Part shown: piece by piece, positions 22,993-27,680 of the stretch | How positions within the stretch are numbered: the first letter of the stretch is position 1 | Layout: every line of letters begins with the position of its first letter | Virus record (IMG/VR): IMGVR_UViG_3300031539_000246 | Coordinates: 1-27,680 of that record | Source: a virus | DNA length: 27,680 nucleotides | Direction: 5' to 3' (one strand) | Program-made: the position numbers and the translations under genes | The notes under the pieces: generated by a model | Told to the model about the DNA's origin: nothing | Seen by the model: the letters and a program-made list of their open reading frames with translations, nothing else | Database searches by the model: none

Positions 22993-23250
22993 TTACCGTC
23001 CGCCTATAATGCCTAATCTTTTTCTCTTTTTAAGTAAATTGGCGATGGTAGGATTATTACTTCCTATACTTTTTAATGGAGATACTTTTTTCTTAGCTGG
23101 TGATATACCGCTTGTGGAAGCACTATAATTAGTTAAACTTTTCTTTTTGGCCTGTACTCTTTTCCAACCATATTTCTGGCTCGATTGCGTTGCCTGTATC
23201 TTTTTCTTTCTTGCTTTCTCGTCAACAAAATGTTTTTTTGCAAATGCCAT
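22993..23250 (-). CDS. small very basic hypothetical protein
   Basis: An 85-residue protein, strongly basic (AFAKKHFVDEKARKKKIQAT, VQAKKKSLTNY, NLLKKRKRLGIIGGR). It sits between the adaptor-like and nozzle-like genes and has an AAGAAAGGAGAAT ribosome site. A DNA- or RNA-contacting virion protein is possible from charge alone. No known family. Confidence 0.55.
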   Translation of the reverse strand: MAFAKKHFVDEKARKKKIQATQSSQKYGWKRVQAKKKSLTNYSASTSGISPAKKKVSPLKSIGSNNPTIANLLKKRKRLGIIGGR

Positions 23251-23273
23251 AATTATTCTCCTTTCTTAATTAA

Positions 23274-23963
23274 TCAATAATGTGAGGTATCACCATAATT
23301 AATCCCGTAACGATGTCCTCGTGCCCGATATTCGGGTATCATCTTCGCCCCCTGATTTTTGTGTCCGTTCAATATGGCATTAATGTTGTATATCCCCCTG
23401 TCGAATCTTGCCATCCACTTATCACCTTTACCATCTTCATTTTTTGCATACCAGCACATAGCAACAGCATAATTACGCATATATATACGGAAGGCTATCG
23501 TCCTATAATCACCTGATAAGGGAACGGTAGAGCCTGATAACTCGGTTGCCCTTTCTATACCGTAATACTTCACCGTATCCCCAGCTGATGGTTTAGGGAA
23601 AAATCCCATCATGTCGCTTCTGAAATAGAAGCGGGTCGGCGTGCCTGTGGTACTCCGCCAATTACCTAAATGCTCGTCAAGTTCTTTTAATGAGGTCTGT
23701 TCAAGCGGTTTATCGTTATAGAGGACTCCACCCTCATCAAGGGCAACAAAATCACTGGAGAAGCGGATCTCCCTGTCATTAACGATATCGGCAGCGATTA
23801 AGGGACGGGAATATAATTTAGATAGGCACTTTGTTTCAGTGGCAATCTTTTCCTGGGCTTCATTAATGTAACTCTGTATTTCTGTCGATGTCCAAAAACC
23901 TGCAGTAGCTTCTCTTATTTGATATCTTACGCTGGTTTCTATTTCAGCTATTGTCGCTAACAT
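23274..23963 (-). CDS. head-tail adaptor / tail tube A-like protein
   Basis: A 229-residue protein with the helical start IAEIETSVRYQIREATAGFW then TSTEIQSYINEAQEKIATET, a frequent opening of phage adaptor proteins. A beta region follows (REIRFSSDFVALDEGG and TPTRFYFRSDMMGFFPKPSA), and the C-terminus is helical with a region binding portal or nozzle in this family. Size and order after the capsid gene match T7 gp11-type adaptors. The adaptor would ring the portal and seat the tail. Confidence 0.75.
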   Translation of the reverse strand: MLATIAEIETSVRYQIREATAGFWTSTEIQSYINEAQEKIATETKCLSKLYSRPLIAADIVNDREIRFSSDFVALDEGGVLYNDKPLEQTSLKELDEHLGNWRSTTGTPTRFYFRSDMMGFFPKPSAGDTVKYYGIERATELSGSTVPLSGDYRTIAFRIYMRNYAVAMCWYAKNEDGKGDKWMARFDRGIYNINAILNGHKNQGAKMIPEYRARGHRYGINYGDTSHY

Positions 23964-23978
23964 CTATATCACCTAACT

Positions 23979-24161
23979 TTATTGTTTCTTTGTTATTGGT
24001 TTCTTAACTTCTTTAGGTTCACATACGCAAGGCTCTAACTTATTAAGGATAAGCAGGGCAAGGTCGTTCATCTCTTTCTTCAGCTCCGCCTTTATCTCCG
24101 CCTTATCCTTATCCAGCCTTGCAAATAATTCATCTCGGTATATCGGTATACGTGTTGGCAT
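23979..24161 (-). CDS. small coiled-coil hypothetical protein
   Basis: A 60-residue protein: PTRIPIYRDELFARLDKDKA, then a Lys/Glu-rich helix, a C-V-C pair near residue 45 and a Lys-rich end. It is probably a single helix forming an oligomer. A clear AAGGAGGAAATT site precedes the ATG at 24161. Located between a small beta-rich gene and the adaptor gene; function unknown. Confidence 0.6.
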   Translation of the reverse strand: MPTRIPIYRDELFARLDKDKAEIKAELKKEMNDLALLILNKLEPCVCEPKEVKKPITKKQ

Positions 24162-24182
24162 AATTTCCTCCTTTCTTATTTA

Positions 24183-24467
24183 TTAATCTACGGTCAAAAA
24201 TACTTCTCCCGCGTTAAATTCAACATAACAGCCAACTGCGAACTTAACTCCTCCTGCTGGAATGAGTGCATCATCAGTTGATTTATAAGTGGCTAATGTC
24301 TCTAATCCAATTCTCTTTAATGCAGCAGTAGGACTGCCTGCCGTTGCACCTGCTTCGTCATAGATGGCAGCAGTAGTATCGCCTTGGTATTGTAGTCTTG
24401 CCGCATATATTGTAATCGGCACTGCATAAGCTAATTGTGTATCAGCCGCAATTCTTATAATTTGCAT
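24183..24467 (-). CDS. small beta-rich protein, possible head decoration
   Basis: A 94-residue protein: YAVPITIYAARLQYQGDTTA then IYDEAGATAGSPTAALKRIG and IPAGGVKFAVGCYVEFNAGE. The pattern (strand, I-Y-D loop, strand, G-V/I-x-F-x-x-G-x-Y-V) is common in small proteins encoded near capsid genes of marine and environmental phages and is thought to be a decoration or appendage fold. AGAAGGTGAT precedes its ATG. Confidence 0.5.
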   Translation of the reverse strand: MQIIRIAADTQLAYAVPITIYAARLQYQGDTTAAIYDEAGATAGSPTAALKRIGLETLATYKSTDDALIPAGGVKFAVGCYVEFNAGEVFLTVD

Positions 24468-24492
24468 AAAATCACCTTCTTTTTATTAGAAT

Positions 24493-24516
24493 GCGGTTGT
24501 ATCATCGGACAACCGC
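24493..24516. repeat. 8-bp hairpin between head genes
   Basis: GCGGTTGT at 24493-24500 and ACAACCGC at 24509-24516 form a perfect 8-bp stem with an 8-nt loop between the beta-helix gene and the 94-residue gene. The leftward RNA continues into A-rich sequence and a ribosome site, so mRNA stabilisation or processing is more likely than termination. Confidence 0.5.
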
Positions 24517-24528
24517 GAAACCTGTTAA

Positions 24529-25458
24529 TTAAAATTGAGCTAAATCAGGTACTATAGTTGCTGTTCCAGCATCACTTGCATAATTGTTTTTAGACCATGA
24601 AGTATTTATATCGTAAGGTGTTCCACTAACATGGAATACAACATTATCTAAAACCATTGCATTGTCATTGTTGTCGTCTATACCAGTTCCAGCACCAGTA
24701 AGTTTAATTATATTGTTCCTGATTATAGTTTCAGAGGCAGTACAATCGCTGGCTATATATATTGCAGTTCCAGCCGCATCCATTCCACTAAATACGTTAT
24801 TTTCTATAACACCAGAAGCAAGGTACTTATCTGAACCACCACCAAAATATAAACAATAAGCAAATCCAGCAGTAGCTAAAAGACAATCAAATCTGCAATC
24901 TCTTATAGTTAAATAACTACTATTTTGGGTTGATATAGCAGCAACATTATCAGCATCAGCACATGCAAACGTACAGTTTAAAATTTCAACATTATTACAA
25001 ATATTGAAATCAAGTAAGTCAACTGCACCAACTGCTTCAAATCTCATGTTAATAAGACGTAAACCAGAAACCGTTCCTGCTATTGGAATACCAGCCGAAG
25101 GATGTAGTTCAACGTGTTTATCAGTTCCAGGATGCCCTAATCCAATCATATTGCAAGAAAATGGTAATGCAGTAATATTTTCATCATAAGTGGCAGGTGC
25201 TATAATAATATAATCGTAGATTGATTGTTGTGCTGAAGGTATTGTTGTTCTGTATCTTGTATGTTCGGTAATGGCTTCAGTAATTGTAGGATAAGCAGTT
25301 TCCCAAGATTCACCACCTTGACCATTACCACCCTTCCAGACATAAAAGACTTTGCAAGGTGTAAGTATTGCCATATTTTGCAGTTGTTTTAAGATATCGT
25401 ATAATCCGCCTGGCTTTCCGCTAAATCCTTGTTCTATTGATTTTTTTATTTCTAACAT
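24529..25458 (-). CDS. right-handed beta-helix protein in the head gene cluster
   Basis: A 309-residue protein. The short helical N-terminus (LEIKKSIEQGFSGKPGGLYD then ILKQLQNM) is followed by a pectate-lyase-like solenoid: coils such as GLRLINMRFEAVGAVDLLDF, NVEILNCTFACADADNVAAI, SYLTIRDCRFDCL, SGVIENNVFSGM and ETIIRNNIIKLTGAGTG repeat about every 23-30 residues with Asn/Cys ladders. It lies between the capsid and adaptor genes, not with the fibre, so it may be a capsid fibre or decoration. AAAGGAGATAACTTAA precedes the ATG. Enzymatic residues were not identified. Confidence 0.75.
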   Translation of the reverse strand: MLEIKKSIEQGFSGKPGGLYDILKQLQNMAILTPCKVFYVWKGGNGQGGESWETAYPTITEAITEHTRYRTTIPSAQQSIYDYIIIAPATYDENITALPFSCNMIGLGHPGTDKHVELHPSAGIPIAGTVSGLRLINMRFEAVGAVDLLDFNICNNVEILNCTFACADADNVAAISTQNSSYLTIRDCRFDCLLATAGFAYCLYFGGGSDKYLASGVIENNVFSGMDAAGTAIYIASDCTASETIIRNNIIKLTGAGTGIDDNNDNAMVLDNVVFHVSGTPYDINTSWSKNNYASDAGTATIVPDLAQF

Positions 25459-25478
25459 TTAAGTTATCTCCTTTCTCA

Positions 25479-25501
25479 AGAGGGGCAGTTTACGCCCCTC
25501 T
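25479..25501. repeat. 8-bp hairpin after the capsid gene
   Basis: AGAGGGGC (25479-25486) and GCCCCTCT (25494-25501) form a GC-rich stem with a 7-nt loop. In the leftward RNA it is followed directly by the ribosome site of the beta-helix gene and not by a T tract, so it probably protects or attenuates the capsid mRNA. The plus side has a broken T-rich tail and could stop rightward transcripts. Confidence 0.55.
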
Positions 25502-25536
25502 ATTTTATTTTGTTAATCTGTTATTATGTTATTCTG

Positions 25537-26742
25537 TTAGGCTGGTGTTGAAGCACCACTTACAATGTTTACTCCGAATAATCCGTTTAATACTACAGCA
25601 ACGAAGTAAGCTCTCCAAGATACCATGCTCCAGGCATTAATAAAGTTGGAAGTATCCTGCGGTCCGGGGATTTTGATGATGAGTTTGTCCTTTACGCCGC
25701 TTATCCTTGTACCTGCAAAACAATGCTTTCCGAATATCGGGGTGTGATTAATAGTACCTGTTGCAGAATAGTATCCAAATCCTCTTGCTGCAGAAGTAGA
25801 AGCTCCGGTAGTAATGGTTTCTGTCCAGCCTTCGGTATCTTCCCAGAAGCGAACTCCGCCCCATTTGCCTAATTCTCCGTTTAAAATATCTTGGGGAGAA
25901 GCATAGTGTACTGCATTAACCCATGCACTATCTTGCATGAAGTCATAGACTACGAAGGGACTCATAATCCCTGCATAGAATTTTCCATCATACTTAGGTG
26001 CTTTGTTGTGTTTTAGGATAGCTACTGCTCTTTCTACTGCTGAGCCAGTTACAATATTAGTAGCAGCCAGACCTGTAGAAACAACGATACGGAAAGTATC
26101 GCCTACAGCACAGACATCTTTTAATGCAGGACCAAAAGTAACCGTATCACTTGAAGCAACAAAATCGCTTACTAACCCTGCATATCCTGCGTTCTGTCCC
26201 GAAGTAAAGATGATTACTCCGTCATTCCAGAAGTCATCTGCTTGGGTTAATAAAGCAGCTGTTATTGTGGTAGTAAGAGGTGCAGAAGTAACTACTCCAC
26301 TAACTGCATAAGTGCTTGAATTGTCTACCCTCATCGGATAGAGACCTAAAGCCATTGCCTTTCTATACTGATAATTTATTGATTCACCCATATTTACGCC
26401 CAGAAGTTGAACCCCATTATCAAGTGGTTCGCAATAACTAAATAATTGTATTTCTTCAGTAAGTCTTATAGCGTTAGCATATTTACCAACGGTCTTTTCA
26501 AACTCGAAGGCTTCCAATTCGACATAATCGCAGTTTGCATCTTCGGCAGTTACAGCGGTTACTTTAGCTAAAGGGACATAACGGGTGAAATTTACTACCT
26601 TACCCTCTTTTTGAGGAATATCACGAGAGTGGTCTGCTAACTTATCTGCTACCATTACTGGTTCGGCAAGTTCTAATAGTTTTCTATCGTAATAAGTCTT
26701 TAATGCCTGGGTAAGGGTTGAGGTTGTAGTTGAAGTTGACAT
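25537..26742 (-). CDS. major capsid protein, N4-gp56 family type
   Basis: A 401-residue protein matching the N4-gp56-type major capsid layout (HK97 fold). The N-terminal helix ALKTYYDRKLLELAEPVMVA is followed by the diagnostic RDIPQKEGKVVNFTRYVPLA (P-x-x-x-G-K-x-V-x-F-x-R-Y). KTVGKYANAIRLTEEI corresponds to the usual Y-G-x-x-x-x-L-T-D segment, and a peripheral domain includes FYAGIMSPFVVYDFMQDSAW. The gene lies directly after the scaffold-like gene. A 12-bp inverted repeat stands just before the start; the only purine-rich ribosome site lies in its loop. Confidence 0.85.
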   Translation of the reverse strand: MSTSTTTSTLTQALKTYYDRKLLELAEPVMVADKLADHSRDIPQKEGKVVNFTRYVPLAKVTAVTAEDANCDYVELEAFEFEKTVGKYANAIRLTEEIQLFSYCEPLDNGVQLLGVNMGESINYQYRKAMALGLYPMRVDNSSTYAVSGVVTSAPLTTTITAALLTQADDFWNDGVIIFTSGQNAGYAGLVSDFVASSDTVTFGPALKDVCAVGDTFRIVVSTGLAATNIVTGSAVERAVAILKHNKAPKYDGKFYAGIMSPFVVYDFMQDSAWVNAVHYASPQDILNGELGKWGGVRFWEDTEGWTETITTGASTSAARGFGYYSATGTINHTPIFGKHCFAGTRISGVKDKLIIKIPGPQDTSNFINAWSMVSWRAYFVAVVLNGLFGVNIVSGASTPA

Positions 26743-26796
26743 TTATAATTCACGACCTTTTAATTTTAAATTTTTGTTTTCCCCCGTGAATTATAA
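26743..26796. promoter_or_regulatory. 12-bp inverted repeat before the capsid start
   Basis: TTATAATTCACG (26743-26754) and CGTGAATTATAA (26785-26796) are exact complements separated by 30 bp. In leftward mRNA the stem would end one base before the capsid ATG and carry AAAAGG in its loop. It could regulate capsid translation or mark an mRNA processing site. Confidence 0.55.
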
Positions 26797-26820
26797 GACT
26801 ATTTAATTTTTATTTTTATG

Positions 26821-27680
26821 TTAGTCTTTTGGTTTCCCGACTAATTTTCCAAGTTGTTCCATCGGCATAGTATCATAATCGGTTGATCCACTTGGAGCAG
26901 AACGAATGCCTTGCGGTTCGGTGTAAGTTCGCAGTTTCTTCTGGGCTTTTTCTTCTGCTTCTTTTTCTGCTTTCTCAATGATTGTTTGCTCTTTCTTCTG
27001 TAACGCTTCTGGAAGGTTCTTATCCCTGTAAATCTTATATCCTTCTTCAAAGGCTGTCGTACCGGGAATTTCAAACAGCTTATTCCTGCCGTCTGCTCCC
27101 GTAAAACCTGCTATGATCTTATCAACTGCCTTGCGGTCATAAGGGACTAATCCGTCTTTATTTGCCTCAATTAACCTGTTTATCTCATTTTCGTTTGCCT
27201 GTCTTGCCTGTACCACTGCAATCGGCTTGATTGCCTTTGATATGTAGGGCATCAGGGCTTTAACAGGGTCCTCGCTAAAGGCATCATAGAACTGCTGTTT
27301 CTCGGCATCAGTCATGCCTTTTATCTCGGTTTCTACAATACGCCGTGAAGTAGCATCTATCTGATACTGCTTCATCTGGGTATCGAGGTCGATTGCATCT
27401 TCCTTGAATTTACGCAGTTCGCCAACCTCTTTACCCTGTTCGTCTAATTTCTTACGCAAGTTGACATAGTCTTTGGCCAGTTCTTCAGCAGTCTTGCCCT
27501 TGATATAATCAGGCAGTTCTTCGGTCGGTTCGGCAGGTGGAGGTTCTTCGCCCTCCTTAACAGGTTCGGCAGGTACAACAGGTGCAGGTTTCACGCCAGT
27601 CTTGACTAATGCTTCCAGTGCTTCATTGGAAAGCTTGTCATAATCCTCTGTTTCTACCAGTCCTTCACTTACTTGTCCTT
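26821..27680 (-). CDS. scaffold-like protein, N-terminus cut by window edge
   Basis: The frame is open to the window end; an internal GTG at 27594 is only a codon. About 286 residues are visible. They are highly charged and helical, with an acidic Pro-rich stretch (VVPAEPVKEGEEPPPAEPTE), coiled-coil segments (LAKDYVNLRKKLDEQGKEVG, then the Lys/Glu-rich helix IIEKAEKEAEEKAQKKLRTY) and a polar C-terminus. Composition and place immediately before the capsid gene match phage scaffolding proteins, which guide capsid assembly and are lost on maturation. No protease motif was seen in the visible part. Confidence 0.75.
   Translation of the reverse strand, partial: GQVSEGLVETEDYDKLSNEALEALVKTGVKPAPVVPAEPVKEGEEPPPAEPTEELPDYIKGKTAEELAKDYVNLRKKLDEQGKEVGELRKFKEDAIDLDTQMKQYQIDATSRRIVETEIKGMTDAEKQQFYDAFSEDPVKALMPYISKAIKPIAVVQARQANENEINRLIEANKDGLVPYDRKAVDKIIAGFTGADGRNKLFEIPGTTAFEEGYKIYRDKNLPEALQKKEQTIIEKAEKEAEEKAQKKLRTYTEPQGIRSAPSGSTDYDTMPMEQLGKLVGKPKD

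Overview
This is an AT-rich fragment of a tailed bacteriophage (or prophage) with a podovirus-like late region. Nearly every gene lies on the minus strand, so transcription runs from high to low coordinates. Genes are tightly packed, often sharing ATGA or TAATG stop/start overlaps, with AAGGAGG-type ribosome binding sites. The host cannot be named from the sequence. Several products carry bacterial signal peptides and one a clear lipobox. No terminase, portal, polymerase or integrase is in the window.

Following transcription: positions 27680-20184 are the head and head-tail genes (scaffold-like protein cut by the window edge, N4-gp56-type major capsid protein, a beta-helix protein, a small beta-rich protein, an adaptor-like protein and a large gp12/nozzle-like protein). 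Positions 20127-13128 hold internal-virion/ejection-like proteins, with an acetyltransferase-like gene and an HNH endonuclease gene among them. This order resembles the late region of T7-like phages, but that is an inference from order, size and sequence character.

Positions 12646-13138 are a plus-strand island in the otherwise minus-strand late region: a sigma70-like promoter, a predicted structured leader whose G.U pairs only make sense on the plus strand, and two overlapping short ORFs for small membrane proteins. Positions 12634-4797 hold a small fibre-associated protein, a 1495-residue tail fibre/spike with an added signal-like N-terminus, a coiled-coil spanin-like protein, a secreted protein, a papain/transglutaminase-like lipoprotein, two holin-like membrane proteins, a 46-residue protein, a glucosaminidase endolysin and an exported thioredoxin. 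This looks like an adsorption/lysis module unusually rich in exported products.

Positions 4804-1 contain a zinc-ribbon microprotein, a DNA methyltransferase, a DnaQ/YprB-like 3'-5' exonuclease that appears to start at ATA, a 106-nt RNA with tmRNA-like ends, small phage proteins, an endonuclease VII-type nuclease, a chain of microORFs, a nucleoside deoxyribosyltransferase-like protein and its partner, and the beginning of another HNH nuclease cut by the window edge. The most unusual items are the plus-strand island, the short tmRNA-like RNA, the ATA-initiated exonuclease and the signal-peptide-bearing fibre.
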